From contig NZ_CDBL01000090.1 of the NCBI RefSeq assembly GCF_000820005.1, forward strand, positions 51,465 through 115,464: a stretch of DNA of 64,000 bases. Direction: 5' to 3'. Each line of letters opens with the position of its first letter. Position 1 is the first letter of the stretch. The notes beneath the pieces were generated by a model. The model had not been told where the DNA came from. It did not search any database and saw only the letters and a program-made list of their open reading frames with translations. The translations under genes were made by a program, and so were the position numbers. Positions 1 through 5,972 of the stretch are shown here, in pieces. This stretch comes from Aeromonas piscicola (lineage in GTDB: Bacteria; Pseudomonadota; Gammaproteobacteria; Enterobacterales; Aeromonadaceae).

Positions 1-171
1 TATCTCCGCCAGGGGGAGAGGCAGCTCGACCAAGGGGTTGCGCAGGTGGCTGTTGGCTGTTCCGGCGAAGGCGGGCAGTGTGCCCTTCGCTGCCAGCATG
101 GGGTCGATCAGAAAGCGGGTGCCGGCGTAGTCGATCAGCAGGGTAGCGTTGCGAACCTGGGTAATCTGCAT
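1..171 (-). CDS. MBL-fold metallo-hydrolase, N-terminal fragment (UlaG-like)
   Basis: Only the first 57 codons are in the window; the gene runs off the left edge. The protein starts MQITQVRNATLLIDYAGTRF and continues with a LIDPML motif. That is the usual opening of UlaG-like metallo-beta-lactamase-fold hydrolases: a short beta strand, an 'I(D/E)Y.G.RFLIDP' turn, then a loop leading to the metal-binding HxHxDH motif, which would lie outside the window. The substrate cannot be told. The start is the ATG at 171; no longer frame is evident. The family call rests on this N-terminal pattern only. Confidence 0.7.
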   Translation of the reverse strand, partial: MQITQVRNATLLIDYAGTRFLIDPMLAAKGTLPAFAGTANSHLRNPLVELPLPLAEI

Positions 172-327
172 TGTGTAGCTCCGTGATAGCGGCGAGGTGT
201 GCAACCAGTATGACGGGGGATGCGGGGAGCCATGAGTGGCCCGCGGGTCGATTATCGATCCTATCGGGCCAGCTGAACGATACGATTGTGTGCTGGACAA
301 ACTCGAAAAATTTCTTTGATTCTCGCC

Positions 328-355
328 CTTGAAAGCAAAAAGCCGGACCCTATAT
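328..355 (+). promoter_or_regulatory. sigma-32 (RpoH) heat-shock promoter
   Basis: CTTGAAA at 328-334 is a perfect sigma-32 -35 element. It is followed after 13 bp by CCCTATAT at 348-355, which closely matches the CCCCATnT -10. Position, spacing and the downstream small heat-shock genes all agree. Transcription would start near 361-363, leaving a leader of about 90 nt. Confidence 0.85.
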
Positions 356-361
356 AGGTAA

Positions 362-451
362 CAAGGCCGGAACGCTCGACAGAGGTTTCGACCGGACGCC
401 CGTCCGACAGGAGGGCAAACCATCCGTTATCGCTCACAAGAGGGTAATACT
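362..451 (+). promoter_or_regulatory. ROSE-type RNA thermometer in the first hsp20 leader
   Basis: The 5' leader folds into several short stems: GGT-TTCG-ACC at 384-393 and CGGAC-GCCC-GTCCG at 393-406. The last hairpin covers the ribosome binding site. In it GUUAUC (426-431) and CUC (433-435) pair with GAG (440-442) and GGUAAU (443-448), leaving G432 bulged. A bulged G in a U(U/C)GCU strand opposite the Shine-Dalgarno is the hallmark of ROSE elements, which melt on heat shock to allow ibp translation. The SD, GAGGG, lies inside the stem 7 nt before the ATG. Confidence 0.75.
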
Positions 452-865
452 ATGCGTTCTATCGACTTTTCTCCGCTCTATCGTTCTGCCATCGGTTTCG
501 ATCGTCTGGCCAATCTCATCGAATCTGCGGCCAGCAATGGCAATGCCGGATATCCCCCCTACAACATAGAGCAGCTGGGTGACAACGACTACCGCATCAG
601 CATGGCGGTGGCGGGCTTTACCCAGGAAGAGCTGGAGTTGAGCTTTCAGGAAAACCTGCTGACGGTGAAGGGCAGCAAGCAGGCCGAGACCGACCGCAAC
701 TACCTGTATCAGGGTATAGCCGAGCGGGGTTTCGAGCGTCGCTTCCAGCTGGCTGACTATGTACGGGTGAAGGGTGCCGACCTGAAAAACGGTCTGCTGC
801 ACGTCGAACTGGTGCGTGAAGTGCCCGAGGCCATGAAGCCGCGCAAGATCGAGATCAACGGCTGA
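452..865 (+). CDS. ibpA: Small heat-shock protein, Hsp20/IbpA family (first copy)
   Basis: A 137-residue ATP-independent holdase that binds unfolding proteins and passes them to DnaK/ClpB. It has the IbpA-type start MRSIDFSPLYRSAIGFDRL, then an alpha-crystallin domain at about residues 35-125. The domain includes YPPYNIEQLGDNDYRISMAVAG and ends with the usual A-x-x-x-NGLL-type strand (KNGLLHVELVREVPEA). The C-terminal PRKIEING carries the I-x-I-like anchor for oligomers. Length matches E. coli IbpA. It lies behind a sigma-32 promoter and a ROSE-like leader and is followed 94 nt later by a paralogue, so the pair probably forms an ibpAB-like heat-shock operon. The symbol is assigned by family; which copy matches IbpA and which IbpB cannot be proved here. 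Confidence 0.93.
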   Translation: MRSIDFSPLYRSAIGFDRLANLIESAASNGNAGYPPYNIEQLGDNDYRISMAVAGFTQEELELSFQENLLTVKGSKQAETDRNYLYQGIAERGFERRFQLADYVRVKGADLKNGLLHVELVREVPEAMKPRKIEING

Positions 866-932
866 CGCCAGACCTCGCCACACATTTTACCAAGCTTCCC
901 GGGTGCCGATGGCGGGCCTGTGGAAATTGAAA

Positions 933-956
933 CCTGTTGCTTATTAGAAGGATAGG
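933..956 (+). promoter_or_regulatory. Second ROSE-type hairpin, in front of the second hsp20 gene
   Basis: In the intergenic mRNA, CCUGUU (933-938) and CUU (940-942) pair with AAG (948-950) and GAUAGG (951-956), closing a 5-nt loop and leaving G939 bulged. The left strand contains the canonical ROSE motif UUGCU (937-941), and the SD AAGGAU sits on the right strand just before the ATG at 960. No separate sigma-32 promoter is visible between the two genes, so this looks like an internal thermometer on a bicistronic message. Confidence 0.72.
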
Positions 957-959
957 ATT

Positions 960-1397
960 ATGCGTAACCTCGATTTTTCTCATCTCCATTCCAATGCCGT
1001 CGGCTTCGAGCGGATGGCCCGTGAGCTGGAAGGCCTGTTTGACCAGAAGGCGGTGGCCTATCCCCCTTACAACATCGAAAAGCGCGATCACGATGGCTAT
1101 CGCATCACGGTCGCGGTGGCCGGTTTCGAGCGCGAGGAGCTGGAGCTGGAGACCGAAAACGGCACCCTCAAGGTGAAGGGGCGCAAGGCAGCTGCCGGTG
1201 AGCGTCAGTTCCTCCATCAGGGTATCGCCGAGCGTGACTTCGAGCTGGCCTTCAAATTGAGCCAGCATGTGGAGGTGCAGGGCGCCAAACTGGAACATGG
1301 CCTCTTGACCATAGATCTGGCTCGCGAACTGCCGGAGGCGCTCAAGCCTCGCGCCATTCCCATCGGTAAAGCCGAGCCGCTGGCGCTGCCAAATTAA
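960..1397 (+). CDS. ibpB: Small heat-shock protein, Hsp20/IbpA family (second copy)
   Basis: A 145-residue paralogue of the preceding gene. It starts MRNLDFSHLHSNAVGFERM and has an alpha-crystallin domain with YPPYNIEKRDHDGYRITVAVAG at about residues 37-58. The body is more acidic (EREELELETENGTLKVKG), and the C-terminal PRAIPI supplies the I-x-I oligomerisation motif. In the two-component IbpA/IbpB system the partners co-assemble on aggregates. Here the second gene is probably translated from the same transcript under its own ROSE-like hairpin. The start is fixed by that hairpin's SD and by alignment with the first copy. The terminator at 1411-1438 follows immediately. Confidence 0.92.
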   Translation: MRNLDFSHLHSNAVGFERMARELEGLFDQKAVAYPPYNIEKRDHDGYRITVAVAGFEREELELETENGTLKVKGRKAAAGERQFLHQGIAERDFELAFKLSQHVEVQGAKLEHGLLTIDLARELPEALKPRAIPIGKAEPLALPN

Positions 1398-1410
1398 GCC
1401 ATGGGAAATG

Positions 1411-1438
1411 AAAAAGGCCTGCGATTGCAGGCCTTTTT
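1411..1438. terminator. Bidirectional intrinsic terminator between hsp20 and avtA
   Basis: AAAAAGGCCTGC (1411-1422), a GATT loop, and GCAGGCCTTTTT (1427-1438) form a 12-bp perfect stem with A and T runs on both sides. It can stop both the heat-shock operon (+) and the convergent avtA transcript (-). Confidence 0.9.
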
Positions 1439-1454
1439 GTTTTTGGTTCGCAGG

Positions 1455-2708
1455 TCAGTTGCTGCCGTAGAGGTCGTTGATCTCGTCCGCCAGTATGGCG
1501 ATGCCACGGCGCACCAGCTCCTCGCTCTGGGAGTAGTTGAGACGGATGCACTCCTGGCTGTGGCGCCACTTGGGGTCGTCGATGCCGGGGAAGAAGTAGT
1601 GCCCCGGCACTATCAGCAGGTTCTTGGCCTTCAACCGCTCATAAAGTTCCTGGCAGTGAATGGGCAGATCTTCGAACCAGAGCCAGAGGAAGAGCGCGCC
1701 TTCCGGCTTGTGGATGTGGAAGCGCGGATCAGGGATCGCCTCACGCAGCAGCCGCACTGCCAGCTCGGCCTTCTGCCGGTAGAAGGGTTTCACCACCTGC
1801 TCGCTGAGGGTGATGATCTCGCCACTTTCTATCATGGGGATGGTGATGGCGGGTCCCAGGCTGCCCGGCGCCAAGTTGATGATGCCGCTCAGGTTGGTGA
1901 TGGCCTGAATGATCTTCTCGTCGGCGATGACGATGCCGCAGCGGGTGCCCGGCAGCCCCAGCTTGGAGAGGCTCATGCAGAGGATGGTATTGGCGTTCCA
2001 GAACGGCTTGGCCTCGCTGAAGATGATGCCAGGGAAGGGCACGCCGTAGGCGTTGTCGATCAGCAGCGGAATGCCCTTGTCGCGGGCTATCTGATCCAGA
2101 TGCTCTATCTCGTCATCGGTCAGCACGTTGCCAGTCGGGTTGGTCGGACGGGAGACGCAGATCACCCCTATATCGTCACCCACCTGCAGGCTCTCGAAAT
2201 CCACATGGTATTTGAACTGGCCATCGGGCAGCTTCTCCATGGTGGGTTTGTACGCCACGAAGTAGTCATCGGTAAGGGCAGAGTCGGCGTAGCCGATATA
2301 TTCGGGGGCCAGCGGGAACAGCACCTTCTTCTTGCGGCCATCGGCGAACTCGCCGGCCAGCAGGTTGAACAGGTAGAAGAAGGCATTCTGGCTGCCGTTG
2401 GTCAGGGCGATATTGCGAGAAGTGATATCCCAGCCGAGCTCCTTGCTGAGCAGTGCTGCCAGCGCCTTGGTGAACCTGTCCTTGCCTTGGGGGCCGTCGT
2501 AGTTGGCCATGGCTTTGACCAGTTCGCCATTGTCGAGCAGGTTTTTGGCTTCGGTTTGAAAGCGTTCCAGCATGGCGGGGATGGGGGCAGGATTGCCGCC
2601 ACCCAGCATGATGGCGTCCGGATTGGTCAGCCCCTGATTAAGGTCATCCATGAGTTGGGTAATGCCGGCGTGGCGAGTGAACTTCTCGCCGAACAAGGAA
2701 AATTCCAT
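1455..2708 (-). CDS. avtA: Valine--pyruvate aminotransferase AvtA
   Basis: A 417-residue fold-type I PLP aminotransferase that moves an amino group between valine (2-oxoisovalerate) and alanine (pyruvate), linking branched-chain amino acid and alanine pools in the cytoplasm. The N-terminus MEFSLFGEKFTRHAGITQLM and GGGNPAPIP are characteristic of AvtA. The PLP-lysine region reads SLSKLGLPGTRCGI at about residues 243-256, and the substrate-carboxylate arginine region is near the C-terminus (ECIRLNYS). Length equals E. coli AvtA (417). It is a single-gene unit, convergent with the heat-shock genes and sharing the terminator at 1411-1438. Confidence 0.93.
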   Translation of the reverse strand: MEFSLFGEKFTRHAGITQLMDDLNQGLTNPDAIMLGGGNPAPIPAMLERFQTEAKNLLDNGELVKAMANYDGPQGKDRFTKALAALLSKELGWDITSRNIALTNGSQNAFFYLFNLLAGEFADGRKKKVLFPLAPEYIGYADSALTDDYFVAYKPTMEKLPDGQFKYHVDFESLQVGDDIGVICVSRPTNPTGNVLTDDEIEHLDQIARDKGIPLLIDNAYGVPFPGIIFSEAKPFWNANTILCMSLSKLGLPGTRCGIVIADEKIIQAITNLSGIINLAPGSLGPAITIPMIESGEIITLSEQVVKPFYRQKAELAVRLLREAIPDPRFHIHKPEGALFLWLWFEDLPIHCQELYERLKAKNLLIVPGHYFFPGIDDPKWRHSQECIRLNYSQSEELVRRGIAILADEINDLYGSN

Positions 2709-2789
2709 TCGGTGACGGATCCAGAGTCAGTTACGGGGATGTAGCACCATAGCTCAGTTTAAAAGCGGGTGTCGATCAAAATAACAGGA

Positions 2790-2805
2790 CGTTCCACGTG
2801 GAACA
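2790..2805. promoter_or_regulatory. parS-like ParB-binding site 1
   Basis: CGTTCCACGTGGAACA contains the 14-bp perfect palindrome GTTCCACGTGGAAC. The chromosomal parS consensus is TGTTNCACGTGNAACA, and only the first base differs. It lies in the 282-bp intergenic region upstream of avtA. A second site occurs 2.4 kb away at 5187. Such sites cluster near oriC in bacteria with chromosomal parAB. Confidence 0.75.
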
Positions 2806-2990
2806 TGACTCGGGAATACGTCGTGGTAAAAAATACCATTTATGGGTTTAAAAATGACCACCTTGCTATCCCGACAAGGCACAAATTGGGGCTTTAAGTT
2901 AATTAATTTAAGAAAAATCATCTAGTTATAAATATGGCACAAGTATTGGAATAACTATCTGGTCATCTCAACCACATCGGAGCACACCAG

Positions 2991-3224
2991 ATGAAAACCC
3001 TGATCGCCACCTTGATAATGAGCACACTGAGTCTGAATGTCATGGCAACTGAAAACCCCAGACCCGAACTGGATACCGCCCAACTGGATCAGGTGATCCT
3101 GACTCAGCAGCAGGAGGCATCCCATGCCGTGGTGCTGGATGCCCTCAGCAACCTCAAGCCACTGGCGCTGGATACCCTGGTGGTGGAGGTGAGTTCAGCC
3201 GATGCGACTCACCCCAGGAGTTGA
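2991..3224 (+). CDS. Small putative secreted protein, function unknown
   Basis: A 77-residue frame that I do not recognise. It begins with a credible Sec signal peptide (MKTLIATLIMSTLSLNVMA, cleavage after A19) and continues as a short hydrophilic, Gln/Asp/Leu-rich peptide (DTAQLDQVILTQQQEASHAV). GGAG lies 9 nt before the ATG. The upstream stretch at 2880-2950 is AT-rich, in contrast to its surroundings, which fits a promoter. Its last 24 codons overlap the 3' end of the convergent araC-type gene by 71 bp, so the distal part of the reading frame may be shaped by that gene. The signal peptide and SD are the main support for it being real. Confidence 0.55.
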   Translation: MKTLIATLIMSTLSLNVMATENPRPELDTAQLDQVILTQQQEASHAVVLDALSNLKPLALDTLVVEVSSADATHPRS

Positions 3225-3978
3225 GATGGTGCAGGGGAGTTTGCCCCGTATGCTGCTTGAAGAAGCTGATGAAGGCGCTGTCGCTGGAGAACTCCAGCGA
3301 AGCGGCCACCCGGCTGATGGGCACGGCCTCGGCCAGCAGCTCCATGGCGCGCAGCAGACGCCACTGCTGGCGCCAGGCCTGATAGCTCATGCCTGTGTCT
3401 CGCATGAAGATGCGACCTATGGTCTTGTCACTAGCACCCACCCGTCCGGCCAGCCGGTTGAGCCGATCGGGCAGGGTGTCGCCCCGTTTTACCTCCTGCA
3501 ACCAGACCGTCAGGCGCGAGTCTGCCGGTAGCGGCAGTTGCCAGGATTCCCGCGGCGCTTGCGCCAGCTCCTCGATGAACAGCGCCAGTGTCCGGCTCTG
3601 CTCCACCTCCGGTTTCTCCCATGGCCAGAGTGCCATTCGTTCTATGATCTCCCGCAGCAGCGGGTTGACCGCCATCACCTGCACACTGGCTGGCAGATCT
3701 GGCTGAGGCATGAAGTAGAGAGAGCGGTAGGCCACCACACCGCGCATCAGCACTCTGTGGGGAGTGCCCGCCGGCAGCCAGGCTGCCCGGCTGGGTGGCA
3801 GCAGACAGACCTGGTTCGCCAGCTCTATGCTCATGCAGCCCGCCTGGGCGAACAGCAGCTGATGGCGCTGATGCTGGTGCAGGCCTGAGTCGTGCCAACC
3901 CAGCGCGGAGGCAATGCCGATCACGCTGCCAGACAGGCTGTCCGGGTCAAAAGGGTGATCGGGGAGAATAAAGGCCAT
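3154..3978 (-). CDS. AraC-family transcriptional regulator (cupin N-terminus)
   Basis: A 274-residue regulator. The N-terminal half is an AraC-type cupin sensor (GWHDSGLHQHQRHQLLFAQAG, then LPPSRAAWLPAGTPHRV, at about residues 27-80). The C-terminal half carries two helix-turn-helix motifs: LAGRVGASDKTIGRIFMRDTG near 177-197 and ISRVAASLEFSSDSAFISFFKQHTGQTP near 221-250. Members with this arrangement often control a divergent exporter gene, and here an MFS exporter gene starts 92 bp away on the other strand. The inferred role is therefore local control of that transporter; the ligand is unknown. The 3' end overlaps the small secreted-protein frame. Confidence 0.88.
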   Translation of the reverse strand: MAFILPDHPFDPDSLSGSVIGIASALGWHDSGLHQHQRHQLLFAQAGCMSIELANQVCLLPPSRAAWLPAGTPHRVLMRGVVAYRSLYFMPQPDLPASVQVMAVNPLLREIIERMALWPWEKPEVEQSRTLALFIEELAQAPRESWQLPLPADSRLTVWLQEVKRGDTLPDRLNRLAGRVGASDKTIGRIFMRDTGMSYQAWRQQWRLLRAMELLAEAVPISRVAASLEFSSDSAFISFFKQHTGQTPLHHLNSWGESHRLNSPPPPGYPAPVA

Positions 3979-4070
3979 GTGTCCGATTATTGATGTTTAT
4001 AGTCCTGCTTATTGTAATCGGACAGTCGGCATCTCTCTAGAATAACGACCTCTTGTGAAGGAGGTTTGCC

Positions 4071-5198
4071 ATGAACAACAAGTTGCCACCGCTCTGGCTG
4101 GTGGTCGGATTGATGATGTTTCCCCAGATAGTGGAGACCATCTACAGCCCTGTGCTGACGCATATCGCGAGCCATTTCAGGGTAAGCGACGGGCAGGCAT
4201 CCCAGACCCTGTCGGTCTATTTTCTGGCGTTTGCAGTGGGCGTGGTCTGTTGGGGGCGGCTCTGCGATCTGATCGGGCGACGCCCCGCCATGCTGGCGGG
4301 TCTGTTCACTTACGGGCTAGGCACCTTGCTGGCGCTGCTGGCCAACCAGTTCGAGGTGTTGCTGCTGGCCAGGGTCATCTCGGCCTTTGGCGCCGCCGTG
4401 GGATCTGTGGTGACCCAGACCATGCTGCGCGACAGCTACCAGGGCAGCGATCTGGCCCGCGCCTTCTCGGTAATGGGAGTCGCACTCTCCCTCAGCCCCG
4501 TGCTGGGGCTGGTGAGCGGCGGCTTGCTGGCCGAGCAGTTTGGCTATCTCGGGGTCTTCAGCGGCTTGCTGGTGCTGGCCCTGATGCTGGGGGGGATCGC
4601 CGGCTGGCGGCTGCCGGAAACCCGTCCCGTGATGACCACTCGGGTTGCCCTCTGGCCATTGGCATGCCGCATGGTGCGGGATGGCGGACTCTGGCGCAGC
4701 GCCCTGCTGGTCGCTCTGTTCAATACCATGCTGTTTGGTTACTACAGCCTGGCGCCGTTTCTGTTTGCCGGATTGGGATTGAATGCCAGCGAGTTTGGCT
4801 ATTCCGGCCTGGTGTTGGCGCTGGCAACCCTGATCGGCAGCCTGCTGAACCGGCGCTTTCTGGGCATGGGCTGGTTGCCATCAGCTCTGATCCGGCTGGC
4901 CTCGGTGCTGGCGCTGGGGGCTGGGGTTGCCGTGTGGGCGAGCCAGGATTCGCTCTGGTTCCTGCTGCCCATGATGGGAGTCGTGGTGGCCTTTGGCATC
5001 GCCATCCCCAATGTGTTGAGTCAGGCTTTGCTGGCCTATCGGGAAGTAGCAGGCAGCGCTGGTGCCCTGTTCGGACTGGCCTACTACCTGCTGCTCAGCC
5101 TGGGATTGGCGCTGGCTGCCGCTTTGCAGGATCTGGGTCTGCTGCTCTTTGGCTGTGGCCTCTTGGCCGTACTGTGCAGCAGCCGGCGTTCCACGTGA
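4071..5198 (+). CDS. MFS transporter, Bcr/CflA drug-exporter type
   Basis: A 375-residue inner-membrane protein with about 12 hydrophobic segments. The MFS signature between TM2 and TM3 reads WGRLCDLIGRRPAML (residues 63-77), and TM1 is followed by a D/E-type turn with YSPVLTHIASHFRVSDGQASQTL, as in Bcr/CflA proton-drug antiporters. A strong SD (GAAGGAGG) precedes the ATG. It is divergent from an AraC regulator that probably controls it. Its stop codon lies inside the second parS-like site, and the 3' end is 5 bp from the end of kdpE. The substrate cannot be predicted. Confidence 0.86.
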   Translation: MNNKLPPLWLVVGLMMFPQIVETIYSPVLTHIASHFRVSDGQASQTLSVYFLAFAVGVVCWGRLCDLIGRRPAMLAGLFTYGLGTLLALLANQFEVLLLARVISAFGAAVGSVVTQTMLRDSYQGSDLARAFSVMGVALSLSPVLGLVSGGLLAEQFGYLGVFSGLLVLALMLGGIAGWRLPETRPVMTTRVALWPLACRMVRDGGLWRSALLVALFNTMLFGYYSLAPFLFAGLGLNASEFGYSGLVLALATLIGSLLNRRFLGMGWLPSALIRLASVLALGAGVAVWASQDSLWFLLPMMGVVVAFGIAIPNVLSQALLAYREVAGSAGALFGLAYYLLLSLGLALAAALQDLGLLLFGCGLLAVLCSSRRST

Positions 5199-5202
5199 AA
5201 CA
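5187..5202. promoter_or_regulatory. parS-like ParB-binding site 2
   Basis: CGTTCCACGTGAAACA matches the NGTTNCACGTGAAACN form of chromosomal parS used in Vibrio at every fixed position. It overlaps the stop codon of the MFS gene and ends just before the kdpE stop codon. It pairs with site 1 at 2790-2805. Confidence 0.78.
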
Positions 5203-5886
5203 TCAGCTGCCGATAAAACGGTAGCCGATGCCGGATTCGGTCTCGATCAGGTGGGGTTGCTGGGGATTATCCCCCAGCTTCTTGCGCAGGCTGGCGATGA
5301 CGATACGCAGGTAGTGGGTATCTTCCTTGTGGCTCGGTCCCCAGATGTCGTTGAGCAGCTGGGTCTGCATCACCAGCTTGCCGGGATGGCACACCAGCGC
5401 TTGCAGCAGGGCAAACTCCTTGCGAGACAGGGGGATCTCTTCATCCTTCATGGTCACTTTGTGGCTGCTGGCGTCCAGGGTCAGGCCGCATTGCGGGAAG
5501 TGGCGGCATTCGCCGCTGCTGACCCCGGCTCGCTGGCGCAGCAATACCCGGATGCGGGCCATCATCTCCCCAATGCCGAACGGCTTGCTCATATAGTCGT
5601 TGGCACCGGCATCCAGCAGTCGCACCTTCTCCTGTTCAGAATCCCGCGCCGACAGTACCAGTACCGGATTCTGGTGGTGCTCGCGAATGGCTTGCAGTAT
5701 CTGAATGCCATCCCCATCCGGCAGGCCGAGATCCAGGATCACCAGATCGGGATTGAGATGGCGATACAGCTCCAGCCCTTCGTTGACCCCTACCGCCTCG
5801 CTGACCTGATGCCCTTCGGCAATCAGGCTGATACGCAGAAAGCGGCGAATCGCCGCTTCATCATCTATGACCAATATGTGAGCCAT
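5203..5886 (-). CDS. kdpE: Response regulator KdpE
   Basis: A 227-residue OmpR-type regulator activated by KdpD under K+ limitation or osmotic stress; it switches on kdpFABC. The receiver domain (residues 1-115) has the acidic pair DDE at 8-10, the phosphoacceptor Asp in LVILDLGLPDGDG near residue 52, and Lys in YMSKPFGIGEM near 101. The C-terminal winged helix includes LSRKEFALLQALVCHPGKLV and ends ESGIGYRFIGS. It lies 86 nt after kdpD on the same strand and is the last gene of the kdp cluster. Confidence 0.95.
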   Translation of the reverse strand: MAHILVIDDEAAIRRFLRISLIAEGHQVSEAVGVNEGLELYRHLNPDLVILDLGLPDGDGIQILQAIREHHQNPVLVLSARDSEQEKVRLLDAGANDYMSKPFGIGEMMARIRVLLRQRAGVSSGECRHFPQCGLTLDASSHKVTMKDEEIPLSRKEFALLQALVCHPGKLVMQTQLLNDIWGPSHKEDTHYLRIVIASLRKKLGDNPQQPHLIETESGIGYRFIGS

Positions 5887-5972
5887 CTAGCCTCCAGAGG
5901 CGAACAGTGGGAGAGGGCTGAGGCGAGGGGAAATAGCACTCTCTGCCATCGCTGTAAGCCATATGCGGGCCA

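Noticed and set aside
1401..2744. Long open frame antisense to avtA
   Set aside because: It mirrors the avtA codons in a GC-rich gene, has no SD or recognisable domain, and the avtA protein is unambiguous.
4588..4596. Seven-G run in the MFS gene as a phase-variation tract
   Set aside because: Shorter than the two 9-mers in the pilus genes, encodes ordinary L-G-G-I, and similar 7-mers occur elsewhere by chance in GC-rich DNA.
5887..5972. Separate small gene between kdpD and kdpE
   Set aside because: The 86-bp gap has no start with SD and is best read as an intra-operon spacer.
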